Source: Chlorokybus atmophyticus (lineage: Eukaryota; Streptophyta; Chlorokybophyceae; Chlorokybales; Chlorokybaceae). Taken from it: DNA of 64,000 nt. Shown piece by piece: positions 23,669 through 37,678 of this stretch (position 1 is its first letter; each line of letters starts with the position of its first letter). A program made the translations under genes and the position numbers. The DNA is taken from NCBI GenBank assembly GCA_009103225.1, contig RHPI01002503.1, forward strand, positions 1,160,124-1,224,123, given 5' to 3'. The notes beneath the pieces are model-generated. The model worked only from the letters and a program-made list of their open reading frames with translations, was not told where the DNA came from and made no database searches.

Positions 23669-26600
23669 CTATTGTCTCCGCCCGGCGCTTGACGGTGGCC
23701 TCTGTGCTGGAGAGTCTGTGCGGACTGCAACCCTTGAGGCTGTACCCGGTCGCGAACCCATTGATCCTGTTGATAAGTAAGACACCACCTATCACACCGC
23801 ATAACCGACTGCACAGTGCAAACACAACCACCAATATGCTCAACTGTGATGGGGGAAATAAATCACCATTACCTGCAGATGTTGGCGGCCGGCGGGCTTG
23901 TTGCTGTGCAGAGCCTCGTTCAAGGGGGGCACCCGGGGCCGCATGCCCATTTGCTTTGCTTGAAGTTCTGCCGCCTTTCTGGCCCGTGCCGGGCCGTGCA
24001 GCATGCAGATCCCCATTGGACATGGGCGTTTGTCCATTGTCTAACTTATACTCGGCAAAAACCGGCAAGTCTACATCTGCAATTACTTGCGCGGGTCCCG
24101 TGGATCTGCAGAACGGGCAGTGGTCTTGTTCTAGTACGGCGAGGTCGTACTCCTCCTGTTCAAAGAAGTGGTTGCAGTGGCTGCACAGGTGTATGCTGGC
24201 ATCAGGGTCCATGATGCGGAAGTACTGGTTGGGCAGCGCGCGAGAAGGCCACCGCAGCACAATGATCTCGTCCCTCGAGAAGGAAGCCAACATGGCGCGA
24301 TCAGCGGACACACGCTGGTTTTGGGTCATGAGCTGCTGCCTGAAAGGGTCCTCCATGTTCATGCCAAAGTCAGCTGCTTCATCCAACCGCAGCGTCTGCG
24401 CGTCCCCATGCTCTTCCTCTTGCCACCCGTGCGTGTTGCTTGTGCGCCTCGTGCCGATAGGCGCATCGGACTCAATCAATGCAACAGCCTCAGCATCGCT
24501 GATGTCCGGGTCCAGCACAAACTCCACGAGGGGTAAGTGGTCAAACGTGAGGAACGAGCGTTGGAACGCTTGCCCGCACGTCACACAGGCGTCGCCCTGA
24601 GTGCTTTGCAAGGGGTTCGTCGTGCCACACCGGTAGCAAACCGGCTGCAGGTCCTCTCGATTTGAGAACGGTTTACTCCTGATTGTAATGCTGGCCAAAT
24701 CAATCTGCTCTGCCCATGCTAGAGGCACCTTGAGAGCCTGCCATTGCAACGCAGCATTCAGCACTGCACCCAAAATGTGCAGCTTGCAAGGCATACAGCT
24801 ATGTAGACAGCTTTTGTAACCATATATGGGTGTGATATTGATCTTATGACATGTAGTTACAACGACCTTGTGAAGCCTCCAACTTCAATGACACTAGCAA
24901 CTGTGATAGCTTGAACCGTCAAGTTTATTCAACTACATCTTGCACATGTTCAGTAAATATGAGCCACATATTGCACATACGTGTGGGATGATTTTGGCCC
25001 CTTGCATTTCAGTGTACATTCACGATGTGTGCTCTCTTCAGTGACTGTGTGCACAACAAGCATACGCCTCCCTGTCTCAGTGTTGACCGACTTGGTTAAG
25101 TATACCTGAAGCTTGTCATAAGCGTGGCGAGCAAGCTTGTAGGCACCGAGCGCCTCTCCATGCTTGGCCAGGGCATAGTAGACGTAGGCGCGCGAAACGC
25201 CGGTCGGCACGTCATTTGTCATGCGGTTGAGCACGAACAGCGCCATCTGAAACAGCATCTCCGGCATGACTGTTCGGAACGGCTCGTCCGTGCATCGGTA
25301 AATGGAGTGATACGCAAAGTATATCTCTGCGTTGATGTAGTTTTTCAGGAAGGAATCAAGGGCCTGCTGGTCCAACTCTGAGAGGCTGGCTGGGCCCTCT
25401 GCTTGGATCATGCTCAAGCTCTCCATGCTTGCTACCCAACAGTAGTGCGCGGCGTCCTGGAAACGGTGCTCTATGATCGCATTCTCTGTCAGCTGCTGCA
25501 GCATGCGTTGCGACTCTTCCGGTCGCCCAGCTTTTCTGTATGCAACCCTTGCTTCATCAAAACGATCTTGAAGCCCAAGCCACTGCCGCGAGCAAGAATA
25601 AACTTGAGTGGATGACAACACTAACGGCAAGTGATACTCAAGGTATCTACTGTTTACAGTAGGAAAGTAGGTGGTATGCAGTCAATTACCTGAGCATACG
25701 GCAACTGAAGCTCCGTCCCATACTGAGGATGTGCTTTGACTAGCAAGAATGCATCATCCCACTTTTGGTTCTCGACGTACAGCGCAAGAAGCCCTTGCAC
25801 ATCGCCAATCTGCACGCCATGCAGCTTATGATGACCACAGCATAGGCACAGTGCGTGATGCATGGCAATGAAGCATTGCTTTTGCAGTGGTACGCTGGCG
25901 CTTTTGGCACAAAGCGCACCTTGAGGTATGCCTCCTTGGCATAGTTCATTTGGCCAGCCTTTTTGAGGTAGTGCGCACACATGGTGATGGCCTTGACCTC
26001 GGTTTTATCTACACTTCGCATGACCTGCAGCCATTCACAGCAAACAAGGTGAGCAGTCGCACACAAAGTACAGAGCACAATGTACTGTAGTATGTGCTGC
26101 ATCATTTGCAAGGAGGGAAAGGTGCAAATGAACCAATGGCACACCTCCAAGAGCTTGTCGGTCCACGCATTGCTGCCAATGATCTGCACTGCCCGCTCGT
26201 ACTTCTTTGCTTTGAGGTACATCTCTGCTGCTGACTCGTAGTCATTAACCTCCTCTGACCACTCAGCCTGGACAACGGGAGATCAAAACCATGCATCAGC
26301 ACTCTTGTGAGTGTGACCAAACTGGCCGACAACACACAATCAAAAGGCTGTCTCTCTCTGACCTGCTTCTGAATTAGCTCCTGCACTTGTAATGTGCCAG
26401 CACCTGCATCGGTGTCCGCGGAGCCCCTTTCGCGAGCATGTTCATCGGCCCATGCTCGGGCTTCATCAAACATGCGGAGGTCCGCAAACATCTCCATAGC
26501 CTTCTCAACTTGACCGCTGGACGCATACAGCTTGGCTGCTTCTTGGTACTTGCCCTGTACAGTGCAAGTGTTAACAATGCATCAAAGATTTGAGTTGGGC

Positions 26601-29600
26601 ACCTTGTCGCTGATTGTACAACATCAGCGGATGCAACCCTCATCAACAGCCTACCTGGTAGGCGCATATCTCAGCCAAGAATGGTGCATCAGACCCGCTT
26701 GGCCGCAGCCGCCTCGCCTGCTCGATGCGGTTAAGCAGCTCCACATATCGCACATCACGAATGCGTATGAAGGCTTTGCGTGCCACCTCCAAGTTCATGT
26801 TCTGCGGGTTGCAAAAGCATTGAGAACTAATACAATAAACATGGTGCTTTTATTATAATACTGGTTCCCATACGCCTGTACCACTAATCAGCATTTGTGC
26901 TCACTTGTAGTGCTTCCATGGCCAATGCGCGCCAGTCTGTATCAGTGACACCCAAGCAGGCCACTTGATAAGCATTGGAGAAATCTTTGCGGTCAATGTA
27001 GCGATGAAGACTGGCTGACTGAGGGACATCAATCGTCTCCATGCAAACATAATGCAAGCAAAAAATCTTCGATCGCTTGAAACCAACGACGAAGCCCTGA
27101 GACACCAAGTTCACATTGGAACTCTGGAGCACGTGGTACAAGTAATGACAGCATTGAGGAGTTGAGTGCCACCATGGATGCAAAGACATTGCAACAACAT
27201 GAGTCCTGTGAGGTAGTTGTATGCATGCTGTACAAGTGCCGTGTACAAACCTGCAGCTTCTGCTGATGGATTGGGAAGTCCCCAGTCTTGATGGAGAGCA
27301 TGCCATTGCCAGAAAAGCAGAACATGTCCTCCATCTCCGTGTTCCACGACACGCTGCAGAATAAGACCATCAGTTTTAGTGCATGGCCTTTAGGAACACT
27401 GGGGATGAGTCCATGTTTTTTACATCGGTCACATAAACTACATCGGTCATAAGCAAAAGCAGTAGGACTACCTGTTTGCATTTTTCTCCTCAAGCAGCAG
27501 TTCCTTGGTGGTCAGACTGTACACGACAACATTGGTGTTCTCATCAACGACCGCCAATTTCTTGCGGGATGCGCTGAGGTCCAAGCAGCGAATGGAAGCC
27601 GTGTGCTTGATGAGCGGGATGGGAAACGGGTTGTCAATGAAGATCTTCACGATGTTGCCGTTCTTTAGCCCAACAAGCAGACCCTCTTTGCCAGCAGGTC
27701 CGCCAACAACCTGCACAAAGCAGATGTGAGTCATGCTCCGGCTGTAACGCTTCTCACGGTGACAGCCATTTCTCAAGTAGATACATGCTCACAGACACAA
27801 TCAGCATCGAGATATCAGAGTTGAGCTTACCTTTATGTACCGGATGATGGACTCCAACATCCATTCGCGCTCCTTCTGACCGTGAAAGTCCAGAAGCTGC
27901 AGTCGCTTCTCTTGGCATAGTACCATGTGATGGGACGTGACTACGAGCAGATTGCAGTCGAGCTGCTTTTGCACCTTGGTGCTGATCTTGTACTGCAGGT
28001 CTGTTGGGTCATCTGGTTGCGCCAATGCATAGATGACTACTCTGTCTGGCAGCTGCATTGCGAGCCTATCCTTGTAGACAGAAATCTTTTTGACATAGTC
28101 TTTGCACTTGATGCGCACCTATCACCCGATTGTACAGCCAGCCAGTCGGAAAAAATACACAACAAAGGTTGTTCACGCAATAGTACAAACACATGCACAC
28201 ATACCTGCTGCTCTGTTATCAGATGCTGGATAACGACATCTGTCATGAAGTCCCGGTAAGCATATCTATCTTGATACAAGCCGTGAACCGTGCTGAAGAT
28301 GAGCTGGTAGACAGCAATAGTGCCATCATTGCAGCCCACAGCAATGAAGTTGTGCTGAGGCCTTGGCCTACAACACCAGACCCAGTCATCCCTCTCGCAA
28401 ACAGTCGTCAATTTTGTGCCTTCCTTGGTCACCAAAGAAACCTACAAAAGAATGGCACCTGTCAGCAAGTTGTTGCACTCTGTTGACATGTAGCAACCAC
28501 AGTAGCGTACATATTCCAGACTGAGCTAAGGTTTACACATCAAGAGTACAGTTTGCCACTACTTCACTGTAATGTATAGTAAATCTCAGATTCACAAGTA
28601 CATGAACATCAGTGCAACGGAAGCAGTTGTTAGCACTGCAAACAAACTCGACATCATACTTGCACAGGTGCAGCATGCGTGAATTCTGTGACACGGATGT
28701 CAAGTTGCAGACAGAATGCCCACGCTTCTTATTACAGTAGTACCTTGCGATCGGTTCCACCAACACACAGGTACTCGCCATTGCTGAAATAGGACACGCA
28801 GCACGGGTCACCGTCAATAGGCTTGTCTTTGCCCACTTGACTGCCATTCAGCCTGTAAAACGCAAGGTTTCCATCCCAGCAGCCAACAGCCAGCACGTCA
28901 TTGGCCTCATCTGCTGCGGGATTCCATTGCACCGTCCAGACCGGCGAGTTCCTCTCAATGAGGACCTTCTCAGTGCCGACTTTGTCCCGCACACTAATCT
29001 GCCCGCTGTAATGCCCCAACGCTAAGAACTGTCCATCGTTGGTCCATGCTGCACACAAGATCTGACATGCACGTTCTTGGTGAGTCTTGTCATGCCATCC
29101 CATGCAAAGGTAATCGCAGTTATGAGAGGTTCATGCATTGTTTGGGACACACTGTTGAGGGTGATGTAAGCCACATTAGGATGGGCACTAGGCTGGTCAG
29201 AAGCAAACAACATGTAGTGAATGGATCGCAACTAGCTGTCGGCTAGAGTATTGGTGCTAAAACTCACCTTCGAGGAGACTTTGTGCTTGGCAACCGACTT
29301 CTGTTCGGGCAGCCACAGCCCGAAATCGGTCGCAGTGGCACTGATGAGCTGCACGAAGAAAAACTCATTAGAGACAGTGCACACAAGTGCGTGCGCCTTA
29401 CCAGCTGTTCACAGCGCTTGCCTGCTGATTGACAGGGTTGTAGGCAAGACATTGTATGGAGTCATTGTGACTGTACTTCAAGATGCCCTCCGCCTGCACA
29501 GTCACAGAAGGGTTTATTATCACACACGACAAAGTGCATGAGTTGAGTATAACAACAGCGCCGCTTGCATGCAGATGGCAGGCTGCTGCGATGAAGGTTA

Positions 29601-30641
29601 CAAGCTGCCTACCTTGCTGGTCCATATGATAATGGTCTTGTCAGCTCCACCTGAGGCAAAGCGCTTCCCATCCTTCGAGTATGCCACGCAGTAAACTGTG
29701 TCTTTGTGACCTGCATGCAAGCAACGCAGTTACCAAAGTCAAGCACAAAGCGCCTGTTTCTTTCATAGCGACAATCAGTGCACTTCGAATGGAAGCTTGC
29801 TGTTATAACTTCTCTTGACATGACCATGTAAATCAATCGTAGTACCTTTAAGAGAATGCAGCAAGTCACCATCAGCAGCGTCGTACACCAGTACACGGCT
29901 CCCCACAGCCGCCACAAGTTGTGTACCATCTGCAACACTGTGTCAACAATGGATGCAGCAAGGAGTGTCCTGACACCAGGCTCACAGATGCTACCGTTTG
30001 ACAACCACAACCTTAATCTGCATGCAACAGGATGCACGATGTGCCAACAACTGCATACATGCATGCACACTTGCCAGTTGCACACTCACCTGGGCGAAAT
30101 GCAATGTCGTAACACACACTCTTCACGCCATCACGATCTGGCTGCACACATGACGAGCAAGTTATGACAACTCGGTGCTGCAAAACAACGCAATGCAACA
30201 AACACAACAAGAAAACAGATCACCAATGTCACGACAAGCAGAGGTTAAGAGCACATCAATGATGGTGCTGCACAGCCACCACATCCTGTCATGGTGTGTT
30301 CATGTGATACCGCACAAAGAACTCTTGTGAACTGTACTGCAAGCAGTTGGCTGCACGCAAGCCCCGCACACCACTATACGAGCTGCATCAAATCCATTGC
30401 ACAGCATCATTGCACGACAGCAGGACCAACAAGCCTAGCCACTCTTGACTGTGCAGCTAATGAGTTTGAGTGCGTGCGGACACAACAAAGTGCACAACTC
30501 TGCATGCGTTCGGCCAAGACTGTGTGCGTGACTCTGTGGACCGTCGTGGCACAAGCTATGGTCATGAGCATAGACTGGATAGTAGCAAGCTGATGTAAAA
30601 TAGCTTACCACTTGGTCGGACCAAGCAATCACCGCCCTCAT
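23669..30641 (-). CDS. IFT122: Intraflagellar transport protein 122 (IFT-A complex), 20 exons, 1307 aa
   Basis: Core subunit of IFT-A, which drives retrograde transport and membrane-cargo entry in flagella. Exons: 30609-30641, 30090-30141, 29846-29929, 29613-29710, 29422-29493, 29268-29348, 28744-29061, 28205-28441, 27831-28118, 27472-27710, 27251-27353, 26905-27096, 26655-26801, 26363-26554, 26145-26267, 25920-26024, 25690-25809, 25106-25582, 23873-24737, 23669-23766. Phases close at 3924 nt. The start [11 protein letters not shown] matches the family N-terminus. WD40 blades fill roughly the first 590 residues ([35 protein letters not shown]), then helical/TPR repeats. The C-terminal zinc-binding CxxC pairs are [20 protein letters not shown] and HCPFC. 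A Pro/Ser/Gly-rich extension follows the last pair; animal proteins end sooner. Intron 5 uses a GC donor (CAG|GCAAGC at 29421). The gene is divergent from the Sfi1-like gene. Confidence 0.95.
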
Positions 30642-32138
30642 CGCTTACGCCGGCTGAGGCCGGCCTCGGCTACGGGCACCCAGCCTTGCAACCTCATCAT
30701 CCCATCAAGCCAGCAGCAGTAACCAGACACACCGCAGCTGCCTGATCAGGCCAGGCATTGCCGTGCTCACCCTAACCGAATTCACCTAACACCCCCGCTC
30801 CAGACCAGCGTCAGCGACGAAAGCAGTGTTGGAGTGGCCTCCAAACCGTTGTCCTCCTCCTGCTCCGCCTCCCCCTCCGCCGCCTGCGTCGCCGCAGCTT
30901 CCGCCTTCCCCTGCGCACCGCCGCTTCGGCGCAGTTAGTTGCCAAATATGCTTATAAAGTCGTGTCTAGACACGACATGTCCTAAAGACCTTTGAAACCT
31001 AACGCAGCCGGCTCGCTTATCGTTTGCCACATTGCATCATACAAGGTGCATGACACACGCGGGAGTGCACACTGTCAGTATCATTATAGCAAGGGCTCAT
31101 CGGGCGAGACCCAATTTTATTAACAGTGTTTAATGCTATATTAGGCACGGACCACAACTGGTCCGTTAGCTTGTGGCGGGACGGGCGTGGGCGGCGGTCG
31201 TGGCAGTGGCGGCGTTGGAAGTGGTGGTGTCGTCGTTGTTTTATCCAATTCAATTTACTAGTGGAGGAGAGTCGTCGTTGTCACTTGGTGTGTGGCCAAG
31301 CTTGAGCTGGGCGTGGAAACGGCGAAGCTGCTGCCTGTGGGTGTGTGGCTTTGTCGGGCTGCAGTAGAGGGCTAGCAGGCTGGTAGAACCAAACTTCAAA
31401 ACTGTAGCAGTGTTGTGAGAAAATGTAACTGCTGGGTGTTTCTGCTGTGGGGGACGCGTCCACGGCACCACGCACCATGGCCTGGTGAGCGCTCTTAAAA
31501 AGCAGTGCTGCAGGTTGCTTCAGCTGTTAAGCTTACACTAAAAAATTGACCTCATCATGAGGGGTCAAGTAATGCCTCATGTATGGCTGACGGAATGCTG
31601 TCGTGAGCGCTATGTTACTATGTGGGGTATGCTTTTCGTGCCATCACCCAACACTAAAGTCAATCTCGTGTAATTACTACTACTACATGCCGCAATGCTA
31701 CTACTAGCAGTATTGCGGCATGCCCGCAGGCTTGACAAGTCAAAGAAGCAGCGTACAAGGGGCAACAGCATGCATCACACGCACAGTAGCGCGTAATTAC
31801 CCCTAGCAAGTTGAGTAATGGTTATCGCCATTCATTGCGTCTGAGCATCAGCTGCAAGTATCGCTTGAATAGTCCACTTGCTATGGCACGCCTTGAAGAC
31901 TTTTGCTAGCTTTCTTGTAGTTTGCTGAGAATAGTTTTGCTACGCAAAATCGCTTGCCATATTGGGACTTGTTCACTAGCGTTTGACCTTGAAAGATGCC
32001 ATATCTCTAGTGCTTTGTTGTCTAAGTTGCAAGCTTATACTATGGCACAAGTTTTGTCATGCAATAACTGTGTTAACACATGACAGCCGCTCATGACACC
32101 ACGCATACTGCTGGAGCAGTGACAGAAGGAGGGCCACC
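30642..32138. promoter_or_regulatory. Shared divergent upstream region of IFT122 and the Sfi1-like gene
   Basis: A 1.5-kb region between the two start codons (30641 minus, 32139 plus). It is GC-rich near IFT122 (30640-30960). A hairpin lies at 31686-31722 with perfect 11-bp arms CATGCCGCAAT / ATTGCGGCATG. No gene is supported inside. Two cilium/centriole genes in head-to-head order suggest possible co-regulation; this is an inference from layout only. Confidence 0.4.
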
Positions 32139-35100
32139 ATGCCTCTAGCCCATCAGTCCTCTGGGTAGGTTCATGCTGATTGCATGGAGCAATTCCATAT
32201 GTGTTTTGATGTAGCCAAGCCCGTGATCCATGTCTTTCTCCAACTTGTGACACTTGCATTGTTTCAGGCGTGGCTACGGGAAAACAGCTAGCCCACTACA
32301 GCTGACACTTCTGAAGGGGCTGAGTGCTATGAAAGGCTGTCCAACTCATCCGACACCACGACGCCAGCTCAACTTTGAGTCTCAGGTACACTTGCACAGT
32401 CCATGCTTGCAAGCGACAGTGTGCGCTTGTCATGTAGCTCAGTGTTGACATGCGCGTAGGCAGCACCTCCTTTGCCGCAGCCGGAGATTGAAGCTGCAAA
32501 TGAGACCAAAGCAAAGCGGCCTTCAACAGGGGACCCATCCAAGCAGGAAGCCAAGAAGACACCGCTTGTCAAAGCAAAGAGAGCCAACTCACCAGCACAC
32601 AGTGACAAGGACGATGATAGTGTTGCAGCCAGAGGTCCCGCCTCGGATACACTGAGCCTGCTGCAGCAAGTGGAGGCGCTGCAGAAAGACCTCGACTTGC
32701 ACATGCAGGTTTGTTCAGCACTTGTCATGCTGTGATACAACGGCTGCACTTGCATTTGCAACTCCTTTACTCAAAGCGGGTCCTTCCCAGGGTGAAGCAC
32801 GCTTGCAAAATATAAACTTGCAGTTACGAGAGCGTCTAGAGCTGTTCCAGAAGCAGAACCATGAGAATGTGGAGAGGGCGGAAGCAGAGCTGACCAACCT
32901 TCACAGGCACATGGACGCTGCACTTGAAGTTCAGGTGTGCTTTATGCTTGTGCTTGAAGGGTCAAGTTCAATTGAGATTTGCGGTTGGCAAACTGCTTGG
33001 TTTGTCCACGTGTTGGGCGAGAGTTGATGTGTGTCTTGGAATAAGTGCAGCGCCAGCTAGCCGACAAAGCCGATCAGCTGGAGAGGCAGAAGGCTGCTGT
33101 GGCTGGAGACTTGCAGCAGCGCACTATGCAGTGGGAACACGAGCGCATGGATTGGGAGCGTCGTGTGAAACTTACAGAAGAGGAGGCTCTCTTGCGGGGT
33201 CAAGAGTCTGTCGCATCAAAGCTGGCAGCGCTTGAGGTCTCTTTGCACAGTCCATGGGGCGATGCTTGCATCTAAACAGCAGATGTTAACATGCGTGTTG
33301 TTGTTTGTGGCTGCAGGCTGAAAATAGAGCAGCACGAGCTGAAGAACAAAGGGTCCGCGAGCAAGTGGCCAAGCTTGAAGTCAAAGCGGAGCAGGCACAA
33401 AAGGCAGCAGCAGAGTACAGTGCAGAGCTCACCAGGATGGTTGAGGAGGTTCGTGCCTTGCATGTTCAGCCTTTTGTGCATGTCATACTTGTTGAGTGAG
33501 ACCTAAACAACTTTCAATTGCTGCGGTTTCTCAGACAGCACGGCAAGAGCGCATTTCCAGAAGTGTTCAGCGTATTGGCGAGCGCTCCGTGCAGAGACGC
33601 AATCTGCTGAGATGGCGTGCAACAGTGCTGCTGCAGAAGCGCAGGGCTTGTTCAAAGCTGAAAGCACACGAATTCTTGAGACATCGCTCCAAGCGACGGA
33701 CGCTGCAGACGCTATCTATAGCTGCTGCTCGCTCCCGACGATTGCATTACCTGCATAAAGTGTGCAGCTTGCGACGCTCTCATACTTGCTGGCAAGCCTG
33801 GAAACTGCATCTCATGGTTCAAAGGCGATACCGGGAAGCCGTCTCAAGGTGCGTGTACATTTTGAGACATATGCAGTGTGCCTGTGTGGTTCACCAAGTA
33901 CACCATGATGGCGATAAAGGCAAAGTCACAAAATGCAACTTATGCAGGCGTCGACAGGACATGCTGCAGCGCGGTCAGCGCAGGTGGCGTGCGTATGTGG
34001 TGCTGCGCCGTTTGTCAGCTGCAAAGCGAGCTGCAGCCTTTCAACGTTCAGCACATTTGCAGTTGAAGCGCTGTTGGCGGACGTGGCGCGCATTTACTTC
34101 GCAGCGGCGCTATGCCCCGTCAGAGCTAGCCAGTCAACTCCAGCGAGCCTACAACCACCACGAACGCTTTACAAAGAAACTGGTACATTACCAACCAGAG
34201 CTGTATCAGAGTATATATGTCAATCCATAGCTAAATGGTCATGCGCAACGCAGTTGATTCATAGCTGGAGGTGGTGGCTGCACAATGTGGCAAGGCCAAG
34301 AACCGGTCGGCACGTCTACTGCGAGCGCATATATGCCCACAATACCCTCAGGCAGGCTCTTGCGCACTGGAGGTTGTACAGAAAACAACATGAGGTGTGT
34401 AGTCAAGGTCAATATGGCTTACCAAAGGTGGTCACGATGTATGGATACATCCAATGACTGGTTGCCATGCAGGTTTTGCAACGGCAGAAACGACTGGCAA
34501 AGTGTTTGGCTGCCAGGATACGCATGCGACATGCTTTCAAATCTTGGACAGCAGTTCTGCAAGCGAAACGCCAACATAGAATTGCGTGCAAGGATGCAGT
34601 CATGTGGTTCCTGCGGAGGCGCTTCATGTGCTGGCGCAATGAAGCCCATGGAATGCGTCTTGAAAAGCAGCAAGTCGCCAGGGGTGCTCAGGTCAGCATT
34701 CAGATTGGCCGGCTAAGGCTTTCGGCTGAGTATCAACTTGCTGAACAACTTATACTCCGCTGAAAGCCTTAGCAGCATCGTGTATGTTGGCATGGTTGTC
34801 ATATCTTCATCGTGTAAAACAAGCTCTTTCCTTGTGTAGTGTTGTTTACGGCTGGTGCAACGGCGCGTGTTTGAGAGCTGGCATGCCTGGGCATATGATT
34901 CGAGGCGGCGTCATGACAAGAAGCAACTGGCGCACGACCACTGTGTGAAAATGACAAAGGCGCGATACTGGGACAGCTGGCGCGAGCATGTGCAGCAATG
35001 CAAGGCTGTGCGAGAGGCGATTGCTGATCACAATGTGCTCACCATCAAGTGGGGCTTCCAGCGCTGGCGAGCATACCATCGGTATGTTGTTATGCTTATG

Positions 35101-37678
35101 TAAAATCTGGACTGTAGGCCCAGAATGCTACCCCTGCTGACTCTACTCATATCACAGACGGTGTGGCAACGTGAAGAAGTTTATGCGCCGTTCTGTTGTC
35201 CACTTCCAACGTGTTGAGAGGCAGCGCATGCGCGATGCTTTGCAGGTGTGTGCCGCATATCATTGTGAGAGTTTCACGTAGCGATTATGTTACCCCTGAT
35301 AGTCAACCCACATTTGCGTTGTACGGCAGGTTTGGTGCCATGTTACATCTCGTAACAAGCGTGTCAGACTGCTCAATGTAATGCTGTGCCGACGAATGCA
35401 ACATCTCTGGAAGAGGCGTTGTTTTGAGATGTGGGTTCACGTTCTGCATACACGAGACCGCGAGGCCTTTGCTGCCCTCAAGACTACACACACAGGTGGC
35501 TGGCTTTATGTCATGCTACAATGGTGACATGTACAACATTGAAGTTGCAGCTCCAACTGATCGCAATTGTCTGCTCAGAACTGCAAGTCCAGAATGAACG
35601 GCACATGGAGCGCATAGCGGAGCTCGATCTCGACAGCGTGCAGTTTGTGGATCGAATACAGGTTTGCTGCTGATGAATGCATGGTTGGAGGACATTTGAG
35701 CCTGAAGCAATATTGCTAATGTGGCCCCCGCATCTGCAGGAGATGGCATCAGAGCTAGCAGCTCTGAGACAGGAGGTGTCCGAGCATGCCAGGCGCGCAT
35801 TGCAGCAGGAGCGCGCCGCTGAGGAGAGCTCTTTGGTTGAAGGCTCGTTGCGCAGCGAGCTTCAGGCCGCTCGCATTGCGTTGCAGGATCGCGCAGAGGA
35901 CATCGCGCGTCTTCAGGTAAGACTCGTGGCAGCTTGCATCTGGCATAGTATGACGGTTGAGACAACAGGCATGTACTGTGGTTCAACAGTGTACTGAGGC
36001 TGATTGTGTGTATGTTGGTGTCCAGGCGGAGCTGAGAGAAAAGCAAGACGAAGGAACCGGCGTTGCGGTGGGCCAGGCCATGGAAAGGCAGCGCAACGAC
36101 ACTTACATAAAGTCCCTCACAACCGAGCTCTCCAGCAAGCAGGCCATGCTTGAGTCTTGCGAGGAGGTGAGTTTCACATGAGTAAGCAAGTTGTAGTTCG
36201 GGTGTTGTGTAACATGAAACAGATCAATATATTCCTTGCGCTGCAGGCACTGCGAGACACGGCAGAGAGGCTTGAAACTGCAGCCGGACAATCTCAGGAA
36301 AAGCTTGCGGGGGCGTTTGAGATTGCAGCTTCATTGCGACAGATGCTTGAGGAGCGGCAGAATGCGTTGAATGCGGTCGCTGTGGAGCGTGATGCAGCCT
36401 TGAAGGCAAGTTGTACTGCATGACACAATATGCATGTCTGGTTGAGTTTAAACATACATGGGAGCACAGCGGCTTACAACATCTGTACGCATGATCAGGC
36501 TTCTCGTGACGCTCAGCGACAGGCAACTGCCGCCATGGAGGCCATGCAGGCCGCCGTGGAGTCCCGCGATCATCGAATAACTGAGCTGGAGCAGGCGACG
36601 GCTCAGACGCAGAATGACCTGCAGGCAGCACAAGCCAAGGTGCGATTTGCCAATATTGCGTGAAGCTATTTGCCACACACATACTCGCGCCGTATTAATT
36701 AAACACATTATGCTAGTTACATCGCCCATGCACTTCATAACATCTGAAATAACAGGTGCAAGAAGCGGCAGTGGCTCTGGACAGAAAGAATGGCAACATT
36801 CGCAGACTCGAGTACGAGCTTCAGCTTGTAACGGACCGCGAGCAGAGGCGCACAGACTCCTTGATAACAAGTTTCAAGGCCTCCGAGTGGGCTTCAACTG
36901 ACATCAGGCATGCATACGTTTGTGTTGCTGCGTGCTGCAGCCAAACCAGCATCATGAGCCTGTATGCTGTGTGCGAGGATAATGTGTTCATCAAGCTTGT
37001 TGTTGTGAGCAGGTTTGAAGTGATTCCGCCTGCGGTGGACCTACCCACAGCTACACCTGCAGCGCAACATGGAGGAAGTGAAACATCCACTCCAGAAGTC
37101 ACTCTAAGCAATCATTCGGTCACCGTTCCAATCCAGTCTACACTTGCACAGCAGCACCAACAGCAACACCACCAACCACAACATACACAAGCACATACAC
37201 AAGCACAAGCACAGCCACAGCACTCGCTCCCACAACAACAGCACAGGACACCCCAGCCTCGGCAGCAGCAGCCGACGTATAAGTCCACACATGCGCTCTT
37301 TGAAGCCGCCACATCAATGCCCTCATCTCCTTTGCGTACACCTGCCGCATATATACACACGCCTCCTTTGCGGGGTCGCTCGTCCAGCCAACCGCAGGAA
37401 GCGCGCTCTCACTCGCGCACAGAGTCTGTCGCATCGCACGCGTCTTCTGCCGACACCCACAGCTGGCGAGAGGTGCGCAGTAGTTTATTTTTTCATGGAC
37501 TTACACCCACAGCAAGTGAATCTGATGTTGTGTCATTTGTTGAGTGCAGGTAATCAGCCAGGACACTGCGGAAGTGGCAGACTTGCATGAGGAGATTCAA
37601 AGACTGCAGCAGCGTATCATGCAGCGACTTCAGGATAGCCCCGAGTCAGCTCCACAGGAGCAGGGGCTTGTTCAATGA
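32139..37678 (+). CDS. Coiled-coil protein with Sfi1-like centrin-binding repeats (about 21 exons, 1233 aa)
   Basis: ATG 32139 in a good context (GGCCACCATGC). Exons: 32139-32164, 32268-32385, 32460-32708, 32791-32934, 33051-33236, 33317-33448, 33535-33848, 33948-34182, 34254-34394, 34473-34691, 34840-35081, 35158-35245, 35330-35495, 35579-35661, 35740-35916, 36026-36166, 36247-36405, 36499-36639, 36756-36907, 37013-37472, 37550-37678; total 3702 nt in phase. Residues about 49-285 are coiled coil. About 285-780 are basic helices with recurring Trp/Arg motifs (CWQAWKLH, RCWRTWRAF, AFKSWTAVL, VFESWHAWA, YWDSWREHV, GFQRWRAYH), the Sfi1/centrin-binding style. More coiled coil follows, then a Gln/His-rich stretch (37148-37250). 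Sfi1 proteins organise centrioles and basal bodies. The exact orthologue is not assigned. Introns after exons 17 and 19 use GC donors. The exon 8/9 junction has an alternative. Confidence 0.82.

Noticed and set aside
36908-37012. Cys-rich in-frame segment in the Sfi1-like gene
   Set aside because: Treated as a 105-nt GC-AG intron: its composition differs from the coiled coil on both sides and it ends in a good acceptor. An in-frame retained form cannot be excluded.
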